Positions 54,764 through 63,196 of a stretch of 64,000 nt of DNA are shown piece by piece. This DNA is from JANLYC01 sp963750495. GTDB lineage: Bacteria; Actinomycetota; Actinomycetes; Propionibacteriales; Nocardioidaceae. Each line of letters begins with the position of its first letter. The stretch's first letter is position 1. Location: positions 62,001-126,000 of the forward strand of contig CAVVQV010000004.1 in the NCBI GenBank assembly GCA_963750495.1. The letters are read 5' to 3'. The translations under genes were made by a program, and so were the position numbers. A model generated the notes under the pieces. The model saw nothing but the letters and a program-made list of their open reading frames with translations, did not search any database and had not been told where the DNA came from.

Positions 54764-55563
54764 CCTGCGGCTGCGGAGACGAGGACAACGTCCGGGTGTC
54801 GCGTATCGGTGCCGACGGCCAGGCCAGCCGGTACGAGCACTCTCATGACCACGACCACGCAGGACACGCTCATGACCCCGACGGTCACGGGCACGATCAT
54901 CCGACCGACAGCGGCGGCCACACCGAGACCCTCGAGGTCGGTGAGCAGATCCTCGCCAAGAACGACCACCTGGCCGCGCACAACCGCTCGTGGATCGCGG
55001 AGCACGGCATCACGGCACTCAACCTGATGAGCTCGCCCGGCTCCGGCAAGACGTCGCTGCTCGAGCGCACCATCGCCGAGCTGTCCGGCACTCGCGAGAT
55101 CTGTGTGATCGAGGGCGACCAGGAGACGCTCGTCGACGCGCAGCGCATCACCGCTGCCGGGGCGCGAGCCGTCCAGGTCAACACCGGAGCCGGCTGCCAT
55201 CTCGACGCGCCCATGGTCCAGCAGGCGATGGAGTCGCTGGCGCCGAGTGACGGAGCGCTGCTGTTCATCGAGAACGTCGGCAACCTCGTCTGTCCGGCGC
55301 TGTTCGACATCGGGGAGCAGGCCAAGGTCGTGATCATCTCGGTCACCGAGGGAGACGACAAGCCGCTGAAGTACCCGCACATGTTTGCCGCAGCCGACCT
55401 CGTGATCGTCAACAAGACCGATCTGCTGCCCTACGTCGACTTCGACCTGGACCGCCTCGAGAAGCAGGCCCGCAGCCTGCGACCCGACGTCGACATCCTC
55501 GCGATGTCGGTGCGCAGCGGGGACAACATCGACGCGTGGTACACCTGGCTTTCCGCTCGGTGA
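54754..55563 (+). CDS. hypB: Hydrogenase nickel incorporation GTPase HypB
   Basis: 269 aa, starting at ATG 54754 behind GGAGGAG. N-terminal high-affinity nickel motif CLTCGCG, then a His-rich storage stretch (residues ~29-50, HSHDHDHAGHAH and GHGHDH). The GTPase domain has Walker A SSPGSGKTSLLE, EGDQETLVDA, and NKTDLLPYVD. Loads nickel into the large subunit in a GTP-dependent step. A promoter for hhyS follows 44 bp after the stop. Confidence 0.95.
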   Translation: MCLTCGCGDEDNVRVSRIGADGQASRYEHSHDHDHAGHAHDPDGHGHDHPTDSGGHTETLEVGEQILAKNDHLAAHNRSWIAEHGITALNLMSSPGSGKTSLLERTIAELSGTREICVIEGDQETLVDAQRITAAGARAVQVNTGAGCHLDAPMVQQAMESLAPSDGALLFIENVGNLVCPALFDIGEQAKVVIISVTEGDDKPLKYPHMFAAADLVIVNKTDLLPYVDFDLDRLEKQARSLRPDVDILAMSVRSGDNIDAWYTWLSAR

Positions 55564-55598
55564 GCAGACCCTGGGTGCTCCCCACCAACCCGTCCAAA

Positions 55599-55636
55599 TG
55601 TCAAACCTTGACACTTTCTTCTGCTGGGTGTTAGAC
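55599..55636 (+). promoter_or_regulatory. Hydrogenase structural-gene promoter with palindromic operator
   Basis: TTGACA (55608-55613), 17 bases, TTAGAC (55631-55636) form a good -35/-10 pair. The -35 is one arm of a perfect palindrome TGTCAA-ACC-TTGACA (55599-55613), so a regulator bound there would compete with RNA polymerase. This separates hhySL control from hypAB. Confidence 0.6.
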
Positions 55637-55712
55637 CGGTCACAGTTGCGCAAGTAGACCGAGAGTCAACCCAGCAGCCGGAGCCGACGGTGCTCCAGAA
55701 AGTGTGGCGCAC

Positions 55713-56769
55713 ATGCCCACCGCAGCCGCGATCAAGGCGGAAGAAACCCTCATCCACGTGCTGTGGATCAATGCCGGTCTGAGCTGCGACGGTGATTCAG
55801 TCGCCTTGACCGCGGCCACCCAGCCGAGCATCGAGGAGATCGCCCTGGGTGCCCTGCCGGGCCTACCGCAGATCGCGGTCCACTGGCCGCTGATCGACTT
55901 CGAGTGCGGGCCGACCGGCGGTGCGGATGACTTCCTCGAGTGGTTCCGCAAGGCGGACCGTGGCGAGCTCGAGCCCTTCGTGCTCGTGGTCGAGGGCTCG
56001 ATCCCCAACGAGAAGCTGCACGACGAGGGCTACTGGTGCGGCTTCGGCAACGATCCCGACACCGACCAGCCCATCACGACCTCCGAGTGGCTCGACCGGC
56101 TCGCCCCCAAGGCCACGGCCATCGTCGCCGTCGGGACCTGCGCGACCTATGGCGGTATCCACGCCATGGCCGGCAACCCGACCGGAGCGATGGGTGTAGC
56201 CGACTACCTCGGCTGGGAGTGGAAGTCCAAGGCCGGCATCCCGATCGTCAACGTGCCCGGCTGCCCCATCCAGCCGGACAACCTGTCCGAGACCCTCGTC
56301 TACCTGCTCTACATGGCGACCGAGCAGGCCCCGATGATCCCGCTCGACGACGCCCTCCGCCCGACCTGGCTGTTCGGCGCCACCGTCCACGAGGGCTGCG
56401 ACCGCGCCGGCTACTACGAGCAGGGCGACTTCGCCACCGAGTACGGCTCACCGAAGTGCATCGTCAAGCTCGGCTGCTGGGGTCCGGTCGTCAAGTGCAA
56501 CGTCCCCAAGCGCGGTTGGATCAACGGCGTCGGTGGCTGCCCGAACGTCGGGGGCATCTGCATCGGCTGCACGATGCCGGGCTTCCCGGACAAGTTCATG
56601 CCGTTCATGGACGAGCCTCCGGGCGGCAAGCTGTCCACGACCGCGGTCGGTGTGTACGGGTCCACGATCCGCAAGCTGCGCGCGATGACGACCCACACGG
56701 TCGATCAGGAGCCGAAGTGGCGCAAGCCCGGCTCGCACGCTCACTACCGGTGCCACCCGCACCTGGTAA
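55713..56769 (+). CDS. hhyS: Group 1h [NiFe]-hydrogenase small subunit
   Basis: About 351 aa if one base is removed near 56739. Fe-S subunit that passes electrons from the NiFe site. The proximal-cluster motif is LSCDGDS (Cys25-x2-Asp28), with Asp replacing the usual Cys, the hallmark of the group 1h/actinobacterial high-affinity type. Further ligands lie in VGTCATYGG, VPGCPIQPDN, VHEGCDRAGYY, SPKCIVKLGC, VKCNVPK, GGCPNVGGICIGC. No Tat signal is present, which is normal for this group. The reading frame as given does not stop at 56769 but runs into hhyL. Start ATG 55713; GTG 55704 is also possible. Confidence 0.9.
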
Positions 56770-56801
56770 CCAGCGACGTAACCAGCGACGTAACCAGCGA
56801 C
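56766..56801. repeat. Three perfect 12-bp repeats between hhyS and hhyL
   Basis: GTAACCAGCGAC occurs three times in tandem, starting inside the TGG-TAA that would end hhyS in the restored frame. In the frame as given it encodes VTSD three times. Repeats of this kind can expand or contract in multiples of four codons. Confidence 0.85.
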
Positions 56802-56855
56802 AGGTACGCACGGACTCCCCAACCCCTTCGCGTAGAACCCCAGAGAGGCGGCGTC

Positions 56856-58649
56856 ATGGCCGGCACGATGGCCCATCCGAAGAAGCTCCAGGAGAATGCC
56901 GACGGCCTTGTCGACATGTCTTGGGACCCGATCACTCGCATCGTCGGCAGTCTCGGCATCTACACCAAGATCGACTTCAAGCAGAAGAAGGTCGTCGAGT
57001 GTCACAGCACCTCGTCGATCTTCCGCGGCTACTCCATCTTCATGAAGGGCAAGGACCCGCGGGACGCGCACTTCATCACCAGCCGCATCTGCGGAATCTG
57101 CGGCGACAACCACGCCACCTGCTCCTGCTACGCGCAGAACATGGCGTACGGCGTCAAGCCGCCGCACCTCGGTGAGTGGATCGTCAACCTCGGCGAGGCC
57201 GCCGAGTACATGTTCGACCACAACATCTTCCAGGAGAACCTGGTCGGGGTGGACTTCTGCGAGAAGATGGTCGCCGAGACCAACCCCGGTGTGCTCGAGA
57301 AGGCCAACCGCACCGAGTCGCCCCACGGCGGTGAGCATGGCTACAAGACCATCGGCGACATCATGCGGGCGCTCAACCCGTTCACCGGTGACTTCTACCG
57401 TGAGGCGCTGCAAGTCAGCCGCTACACGCGCGAGATGTTCTGCCTGATGGAAGGTCGGCACGTCCACCCGTCGACGCTGTACCCCGGCGGGGTGGGCACG
57501 GTGGCGACGATCCAGCTGATGACCGACTACATGAGCCGGCTGATGCGGTACGTCGAGTTCATGAAGAAGGTCGTACCCATGCACGACGACCTCTTCGACT
57601 TCTTCTACGAGGCGCTTCCGGGCTACGAGGAGGTCGGCCTGCGCCGCACCCTGCTCGGCTGCTGGGGCTCCTTCCAGGACCCCGACGTCTGCAACTTCCA
57701 GTACAAGGACATGACCGAGTGGGGCCGGGCCATGTACGTCACGCCTGGTGTGGTCGTCGACGGCAAGCTCGTCACCAACGACCTGGTCGACATCAACCTC
57801 GGCATCCGGATCCTGCTCGGTTCGTCGTACTACGACGACTGGGAGGGCCAGGAGATGTTCGTCAAGAACGACCCCCTCGGCAACCCGGTCGACCGGCGCC
57901 ACCCCTGGAACCAGCACACCAACCCGCGTCCGCAGAAGCGCGACATGGACGACAAGTACAGCTGGGTCATGTCGCCGCGCTGGTACGACGGCAAGGACCA
58001 CCTCGCCCTGGACACCGGCGGCGGCCCGCTGGCGCGGCTGTGGTCGACGGCGCTGTCCGGCCTGGTCGACATCGGCTACGTCAAGGCGACGGGCACCAGC
58101 GTCAAGATCAACCTCCCGAAGACCGCCCTGAAGGGTCCGGTCGAGTTCGAGTGGAAGATCCCGCAGTGGAGCAACACGATCGAGCGCAACCGCGCCCGGA
58201 CGTACTTCCAGGCCTACGCAGCCGCCTGTGCGCTGCACTTCGCGGAAAAGGCTCTGGTCGAGATCCGCGCCGGCCGTACCAAGACGTGGGAGAGCTTCGA
58301 GGTTCCCGACGAGGGAATCGGCTGTGGGTTCACCGAGGCCGTGCGTGGCGTGCTCTCGCACCACATGGTCATCCGCGACGGCAAGATCGCGAACTACCAC
58401 CCCTACCCGCCGACGCCGTGGAACGCCAACCCACGCGACAGCTTCGGCACGCCGGGCCCGTATGAGGACGCGGTGCAGGGGCAACCGATCTTCGAGGAGA
58501 ACGACCTCGACCACTTCAAGGGCATCGACGTGATGCGCACGGTGCGTAGCTTCGACCCTTGCCTGCCCTGTGGTGTCCACATGTACCTCGGAGGCGGCAA
58601 GAGTCTGCAGATGACGCACTCGCCGACGCAGTCCGTCACCGGCGAGTAG
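56856..58649 (+). CDS. hhyL: Group 1h [NiFe]-hydrogenase large subunit
   Basis: 597 aa from its own ATG, seven bases after AGAGAGG. Carries the Ni-Fe(CN)2CO site. L1 motif RICGICGDNH (Cys79, Cys82, His86) and L2 motif DPCLPCGVH (Cys569, Cys572, His575). Residues 576-597 after His575 are the C-terminal extension normally removed by the maturation protease once nickel is in; such a protease is encoded at 62652. Enzymes of this group oxidise H2 at atmospheric concentration and feed the respiratory chain during starvation. In the sequence given, the frame is continuous with hhyS. Confidence 0.95.
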   Translation: MAGTMAHPKKLQENADGLVDMSWDPITRIVGSLGIYTKIDFKQKKVVECHSTSSIFRGYSIFMKGKDPRDAHFITSRICGICGDNHATCSCYAQNMAYGVKPPHLGEWIVNLGEAAEYMFDHNIFQENLVGVDFCEKMVAETNPGVLEKANRTESPHGGEHGYKTIGDIMRALNPFTGDFYREALQVSRYTREMFCLMEGRHVHPSTLYPGGVGTVATIQLMTDYMSRLMRYVEFMKKVVPMHDDLFDFFYEALPGYEEVGLRRTLLGCWGSFQDPDVCNFQYKDMTEWGRAMYVTPGVVVDGKLVTNDLVDINLGIRILLGSSYYDDWEGQEMFVKNDPLGNPVDRRHPWNQHTNPRPQKRDMDDKYSWVMSPRWYDGKDHLALDTGGGPLARLWSTALSGLVDIGYVKATGTSVKINLPKTALKGPVEFEWKIPQWSNTIERNRARTYFQAYAAACALHFAEKALVEIRAGRTKTWESFEVPDEGIGCGFTEAVRGVLSHHMVIRDGKIANYHPYPPTPWNANPRDSFGTPGPYEDAVQGQPIFEENDLDHFKGIDVMRTVRSFDPCLPCGVHMYLGGGKSLQMTHSPTQSVTGE

Positions 58650-58657
58650 AGGTCCCG

Positions 58658-59596
58658 GTGGCGCACGGAGACTCCCCAGACACGGGCGCAGACCAGCTCA
58701 GGGCCACCGGCGAACGCATCGCCACCCTGCTCGACGCGAGTGCGTCGGGTGGGGTGGTGCAACGCCAGCGCGCCGAAGACCTCGTCGCCCTGGTGACCAA
58801 TCTGTACGGCGCCGGGATCGAGCGCATGCTCGACATCCTCGCCGACGCTGGGCGCCTCGACGAGCGTGCACTCAACGCTCTCGCCAATGACGACCTGGTC
58901 GCCAGCCTGCTGCTGGTGCACGGTCTGCACCCCCACGACGTGCACACCAGGGTGGCGGCGGCCCTCGACAGCGTGCGGCCCTACCTCGGCTCCCACGGGG
59001 GCGACGTCGAGCTCGTCGACGTCGGCGCGGACGGGGTCGTCCAGATCCGCCTCCTCGGCAGCTGCGACGGCTGTCCCTCGTCGTCGGTGACGCTGCAGCT
59101 CGCCGTCGAGGGGGCGATCGAGGCCGCCGCACCGGAAGTCACCTCGATCGAGGTCCTCGAGGTGCCGAAGTCCGGTGCCGCGGGTCCTGCCGTGATCTCG
59201 GTCGACTCGCTGCGGGCCCGTCTCGGTGACGGCACACCAGTCGCCACGGCGGGCTGGACCCCGGTGCCCGAGCTCGGCGAGCTGGCAGCCGGCGACGTCG
59301 GTGGATTCTCCGTCGACGGCGCTTCTGTCGTCGCGTGCCGGCTGGGCGCCGACCTCTTCGTGTTCCGCGACCACTGTCCGGCCTGCCAGCACGACCTGGC
59401 GGGGACCCGGCTCGAACGCATGTTGGGGCAGCCGGTCGGCTCCGGCGTGCTGACGTGTCCCAACTGCCGGACGCACTACGACGTACGCCGAGCCGGTGCT
59501 GCCGTCGACGTGCCTGACGTACACCTGGACCCGCTCCCCCTGCTCGTTCGCGACGGCGTCCTGTCGGTGGCGGTTCCGGCGGTGGCCTCGGTATGA
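58658..59596 (+). CDS. NifU-domain and Rieske/rubredoxin-like protein of the hydrogenase locus
   Basis: 312 aa, GTG start with GAGG five bases before. Residues ~100-165 are a NifU C-terminal domain with the Fe-S motif GSCDGCPSSS (Cys136, Cys139). Residues ~205-285 resemble a Rieske fold but with ligands CPACQH (Cys240, Cys243, His245) and CPNCRTH (Cys267, Cys270, His273), mixing Rieske and rubredoxin spacing. It may assemble or carry Fe-S clusters for HhyS or act as an electron carrier. Always close to group 1h genes as far as I recall. ATGA overlap with the next gene. Confidence 0.85.
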   Translation: MAHGDSPDTGADQLRATGERIATLLDASASGGVVQRQRAEDLVALVTNLYGAGIERMLDILADAGRLDERALNALANDDLVASLLLVHGLHPHDVHTRVAAALDSVRPYLGSHGGDVELVDVGADGVVQIRLLGSCDGCPSSSVTLQLAVEGAIEAAAPEVTSIEVLEVPKSGAAGPAVISVDSLRARLGDGTPVATAGWTPVPELGELAAGDVGGFSVDGASVVACRLGADLFVFRDHCPACQHDLAGTRLERMLGQPVGSGVLTCPNCRTHYDVRRAGAAVDVPDVHLDPLPLLVRDGVLSVAVPAVASV

Positions 59597-60300
59597 CGAG
59601 TGAGACGAGCACCAGCAACGGGAGCCCCCCGGGCCGCCAGGGCCAGAGCCCCCTCGAGGTGCTGCGTCGCATCGCCACCCGACCACCCCCAGCGCCTCGC
59701 GACGAGGCGTGCGACATGTGCGCCGAGGTGATCGGGGCCGAACACTCCCACGTGGTCGACATCGAGAGCCGGCAGCTCATGTGCACCTGCCGGGGCTGCT
59801 ACCTGCTGTTCTCCACACCCGACGCACACCAGCGTTACCGCGCGGTGCCCGACCGCTACCTGTCGTTCCCCGACCTGGCGTTGAGCACAGCCGACTGGGA
59901 CTCGCTGCAGATCCCGGTCGGCCTGTCGTTCTTCTTCCAGAGCTCGGTCCTGGGTCGGGTCGTCGCCTTCTACCCCGGCCCCGCCGGCGTAGCCGAGTCA
60001 GAGCTCGACCTGTCGACGTGGGACACCGTGGTGGCCGCGAACCCGCAGCTGCGCGCTCTCAGCGCAGACGTCGAGGCGCTGCTGGTCACGGCACCCAACG
60101 ACAAGGCCGACGCCCGCTGCTTCCTGGTGCCGATCGATGCCTGCTACGAGCTGTCCGGCCGCCTCAGGATGGTGTGGCACGGCTTCGACGGAGGCACCGA
60201 GGCGCGTGAGCAGATTGCCGCGTTCCTCGACCACGTCGCCCAGCGGAGCCGCCCGGTGCGCGACACGGACGCCGTCGAACCACCTGGCGCGACGCCGTGA
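59593..60300 (+). CDS. DUF5947 family protein
   Basis: 235 aa, soluble. Cysteine motifs CDMC (about residue 40) and CTCRGCYLLF (about residue 64) suggest a bound metal or Fe-S cluster. The rest shows LSFFFQSSVLGRVVAFYPGPAG and a C-terminal YELSGRLRMVWHGFDGG. Conserved in hydrogenase 1h loci; function unknown. Coupled on both sides by 4-bp overlaps, so made with the hydrogenase. Confidence 0.82.
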   Translation: MTSETSTSNGSPPGRQGQSPLEVLRRIATRPPPAPRDEACDMCAEVIGAEHSHVVDIESRQLMCTCRGCYLLFSTPDAHQRYRAVPDRYLSFPDLALSTADWDSLQIPVGLSFFFQSSVLGRVVAFYPGPAGVAESELDLSTWDTVVAANPQLRALSADVEALLVTAPNDKADARCFLVPIDACYELSGRLRMVWHGFDGGTEAREQIAAFLDHVAQRSRPVRDTDAVEPPGATP

Positions 60301-60941
60301 CCGAGCTCGAGTTCAAGATCGACGACGTCGTGGCCGAGCCGTACGCCGCGGCCCCGATCCTGACCGCCCGCCTGCAGATCGCCGAGAAGACCGGCGCGAC
60401 GGTCCATGCGATCGCGCTGCGCTCCGTGGTCCGGATCGAGCCGCAGAAGCGCGGCTACGCCGATGACGAGACCGCCGGCCTGGTCGACCAGTTCGGCACC
60501 CGCGAGCGTTGGTCACAGACGCTCAAGCCGTTCCAGTGGATGCAGTGCAGCACCACCGTCCAGGGGTTCACCGACCTGACGTTGACCGATCTGCCGATGC
60601 CGGTCACCTATGACTTCGAGGTGGCGTCGTCGAAGTACCTGCACTCCCTCGGCGAGGACGGTGACGTACCCCTCAACTTCCTGTTCTCGGGCACGGTCTT
60701 CACCCGTGGCAGCAACGGGTTCGGCGTCGAACAGGTGCCCTGGCACCTCGAGGCGAACTACCGGATGCCGGTCGAGGTGTGGCGGACGTGCATGCAGCTG
60801 CACTTCCCCAACGCTGGCTGGCTGCGTCTCGACCGCGATACGCTCGCTGAGCTCGGGCACTACAAGGCCAATCATGGCCTGACGACGTGGGACGAGGTCA
60901 TGACCCAGTTGATCGCTGCCGCCAAGGAGCGCACCCGATGA
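60297..60941 (+). CDS. DUF6084 family protein
   Basis: 214 aa, soluble, no cysteine motif. Starts TELEFKIDDVVAEPYAAAP; distinctive segments are LRSVVRIEPQKRGY and QVPWHLEANYRMPVEVW. Part of the conserved set of uncharacterised proteins beside group 1h hydrogenases; perhaps a maturation or complex-assembly factor. GTGA overlap upstream, ATGA overlap downstream. Confidence 0.8.
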   Translation: MTELEFKIDDVVAEPYAAAPILTARLQIAEKTGATVHAIALRSVVRIEPQKRGYADDETAGLVDQFGTRERWSQTLKPFQWMQCSTTVQGFTDLTLTDLPMPVTYDFEVASSKYLHSLGEDGDVPLNFLFSGTVFTRGSNGFGVEQVPWHLEANYRMPVEVWRTCMQLHFPNAGWLRLDRDTLAELGHYKANHGLTTWDEVMTQLIAAAKERTR

Positions 60942-62401
60942 ACCGGCTCGACCAGGCCAAGCTCGTTGCCGACGCCGTGCTCTACGAGGGTTACCTCCTC
61001 TATCCCTATCGCGCCACGTCGAGCAAGAACATGTCCCGTTGGCAGTTCGGCGTGGTCGGTCCTCGCGGTGCGGCCGCCACCGGCGTCGGTGAGGAGTCCT
61101 TCGTCGAGATGCAGTCGCTCGTCCGGTGGAGCGGAGACCCGTTCGCGGGCGTCGACATCCACCTACGGTTCCTGCAGCTCCAGCGCCGCCGTACCGAGGT
61201 CGCCGGTGACAACGACACGTTCGTCGACGTTCCCGAGGTGACGGTCGGCACGACCCGCTGGCTCGCATGGGACGAGGCGGTTCCCATCGAGCGCCTGGTC
61301 CGCCTCCCGCTCTCCGAGGTCGTCGCCGGGCACACCGAGCCGGTCGACATCCACCCCGGCATCGACGTCGAGCCACTGGAGGCTGACGGGCAGGTGGTTG
61401 CCCGACTGGTGCGTGAGCGTGCCCACCTGCAGGCCACGGTGTCCGTCAAGGCCGACGAGATCGCCGGCGTCGAAGGACTCTTCCTCCTGACGGTGCGCGT
61501 CGACAACCAGGTCACTGTCGACGGCCTCGAGCCGGTCGACGTGATCCGCAGATCGTTCGTCGGCACCCACCTGTTGCTCGACCTCCCCGCGCCCGAGACG
61601 CGCTTCGTCTCGGTGATCGACCCGCCCGACGACGCCCGGGAAGCTGCCGCCGGCTGTCAGCAGCACCGATGCTGGCCGGTGCTTGCCGGCGTGACCGGAG
61701 ACGAGAGCCTGCTGCTGGGTTCGCCGATCATCCTGTACGACCACCCAGAGGTTGCCGAGCAGAGCTCGGTGGCGCTGTTCGACTCCACCGAGATCGACGA
61801 GATCCTGACGCTGCGCGTGCTCACCATGACCGATGCGGAGAAGGCCGAGGCACGCGCCACCGACCCACGAGCCGCCGAGATCGTCGACCGGTGTGAGCAG
61901 ATGTCGCCGCAGGACATGCAACGACTGCATGGCGTGCTCCGTGACCCGTTCGGCGCCGACGCGTTCGACCTCGACGCCTTCAGCTCCGACCCGTTGCCGG
62001 GCGAACCGTCGCGCGCCGACGCCCTGCAGGTCGACTTCCCCACCATCACGTCGGACGTCGACCCGTTCGGACCTGACCTGTTCGGCGAGAACGCGCCGCA
62101 CGTCGACCCCGAGTCCGCCGTCGTCCTGATCTCGGGCGTCGCTGTCAGCAAGGGCAGCATCGTTCGCATCCACCCCAACCGTCGAGCCGATGCTCAGGAC
62201 CTCTTCTTCGCCAACCAGGTGGCGAAGGTCGCTGCGGTGCACGAAGACTTCGACGGAGAAACCCATGTCGCCGTGATCCTTCTCGACGACCCCGCGGCCG
62301 ACATGCACGAATGGTATGGCCGCTTCCTGTACTTCGCGCCGGACGAGGTCGAGCCGCTCGCCGACGCGGAAGCGAGTCAATGGAAGGAGAGTTCGTCATG
62401 A
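60938..62401 (+). CDS. Uncharacterised 487-aa hydrogenase-locus protein
   Basis: No known domain is recognised with certainty. The first ~230 residues look like a globular alpha/beta region (VLYEGYLLYPYRATSSKN, then SRWQFGVVGPRG). Residues ~345-400 are Asp/Pro-rich (DPFGADAFDLDAFSSDP, VDPFGPDLFG). The C-terminal ~90 residues form a beta-rich segment (GSIVRIHPNRRADAQDLFF, VAVILLDDPAADMHEWYGR, YFAPDEVEPL) that I associate with hydrogenase 1h loci. ATGA overlaps on both sides, the second with a 39-aa membrane protein. Confidence 0.78.
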   Translation: MNRLDQAKLVADAVLYEGYLLYPYRATSSKNMSRWQFGVVGPRGAAATGVGEESFVEMQSLVRWSGDPFAGVDIHLRFLQLQRRRTEVAGDNDTFVDVPEVTVGTTRWLAWDEAVPIERLVRLPLSEVVAGHTEPVDIHPGIDVEPLEADGQVVARLVRERAHLQATVSVKADEIAGVEGLFLLTVRVDNQVTVDGLEPVDVIRRSFVGTHLLLDLPAPETRFVSVIDPPDDAREAAAGCQQHRCWPVLAGVTGDESLLLGSPIILYDHPEVAEQSSVALFDSTEIDEILTLRVLTMTDAEKAEARATDPRAAEIVDRCEQMSPQDMQRLHGVLRDPFGADAFDLDAFSSDPLPGEPSRADALQVDFPTITSDVDPFGPDLFGENAPHVDPESAVVLISGVAVSKGSIVRIHPNRRADAQDLFFANQVAKVAAVHEDFDGETHVAVILLDDPAADMHEWYGRFLYFAPDEVEPLADAEASQWKESSS

Positions 62402-62517
62402 AGTTCATCGGTACTGTCACCTCATTCGTGGTGGCCAGCCTTGCGCTTGTCGGGATCCTCGTGGGCATCAGGTCCATCCCCGACGTGAAGCGCTATCTCG
62501 AAATGCGACGCATGTGA
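62398..62517 (+). CDS. 39-aa membrane microprotein (DUF6893-like), copy 1
   Basis: One transmembrane helix (FIGTVTSFVVASLALVGILV) followed by a basic tail RSIPDVKRYLEMRRM. GGAGAG precedes the ATG; the start overlaps the previous stop (ATGA). The small size, single helix and tail are shared with the next gene. Might anchor the soluble hydrogenase or its partners to the membrane (inference). Confidence 0.75.
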   Translation: MKFIGTVTSFVVASLALVGILVGIRSIPDVKRYLEMRRM

Positions 62518-62530
62518 GAAGGAGTCATTG

Positions 62531-62650
62531 ATGGCGGTTATCGGTTGGATCACGTTGGTGCTGGTAGCCCTCGTGGTCCTCATCGCAGTGGCTGTCTTGC
62601 TGCGCTCGATCCCGGACATTCGCCGCTACTCGCGGATTCGAAAGATGTGA
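62531..62650 (+). CDS. 39-aa membrane microprotein, copy 2
   Basis: Too short for most gene finders. Starts MAVIGWITLVLVALVVLIA, one hydrophobic helix, and ends LLRSIPDIRRYSRIRKM, parallel to copy 1 (RSIPDVKRYLEMRRM). Same length to the residue. AGAAGGAG stands six to seven bases before the ATG. The protease gene follows by 1 bp. A tandem duplication in this operon is the simplest origin. Confidence 0.75.
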   Translation: MAVIGWITLVLVALVVLIAVAVLLRSIPDIRRYSRIRKM

Positions 62651-62651
62651 C

Positions 62652-63194
62652 GTGACCTCGACGATTCTGGTGGCTGGTATCGGCAACATCTTCCTGGGAG
62701 ACGACGGCTTCGGACCCGAAGTGGTACGACGTCTCGTCGCCGAAGGTGATGCCGGCGCGCCTGAGGCTGCCGACGGGGTGCGGATCGTCGACTACGGCAT
62801 CAGAGGCATGCATCTGGCCTACGACCTGCTCGACGGGTGCGACACGCTCGTGCTCGTCGACGCCGTTCCGGGTGACGGTCCGCCCGGCGCGGTCGATGTG
62901 CTCGAGGTCGACGCCGACTCGATCAGCGCTGCCGCGCGCGACGGCAGGGCGGGTCTCGATGCCCACAGCATGGACCCGGTCGCGGTCCTGTCGGGTGTCA
63001 CTGCACTCGGGGGCGAGCTGCCCCCCACGTACGTCGTCGGGGCGCGCCCGCAGGACCTCGACGAGGGCATCGGACTGAGCGAGCCGATGGCCGCGGCCGT
63101 GCCCGTGGCGGTCGACGCCGTGCGCACCCTGCTGACCAGACTCCGTGAAGCGGCTCCGGAGTCACCCGACCGTCCCGCACGAGAGGTGATCTGA
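62652..63194 (+). CDS. Hydrogenase maturation protease (HyaD/HycI family)
   Basis: 180 aa. Nickel-sensing residues of the family: GIGNIFLGDDGFGPEV (acidic residue), a middle Asp in TLVLVDAVPGD, and His in LDAHSMDP. Cleaves the C-terminal extension of the large subunit after nickel insertion; the HhyL tail after His575 is the expected substrate. GTG start one base after the microprotein stop. Confidence 0.92.
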   Translation: MTSTILVAGIGNIFLGDDGFGPEVVRRLVAEGDAGAPEAADGVRIVDYGIRGMHLAYDLLDGCDTLVLVDAVPGDGPPGAVDVLEVDADSISAAARDGRAGLDAHSMDPVAVLSGVTALGGELPPTYVVGARPQDLDEGIGLSEPMAAAVPVAVDAVRTLLTRLREAAPESPDRPAREVI

Positions 63195-63196
63195 CC

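Larger units (their letters stand above)
55704..58649 (+). other. Single 981-codon frame joining hhyS and hhyL
   Basis: From the GTG at 55704 to the TAG at 58647-58649 there is no stop. The frame covers the whole small subunit, a 29-residue linker (V-T-S-D three times, then an Arg/Pro/Gln-rich stretch) and the whole large subunit, which begins at residue 385. Two signs argue for a one-base insertion near 56739 over a designed fusion. First, in the next frame the small subunit would end LTTGATRTW and stop at 56767-56769. Second, the large subunit keeps its own ATG and AGAGAGG ribosome site. As written, both a fused protein and a free large subunit could be made. Confidence 0.8.
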
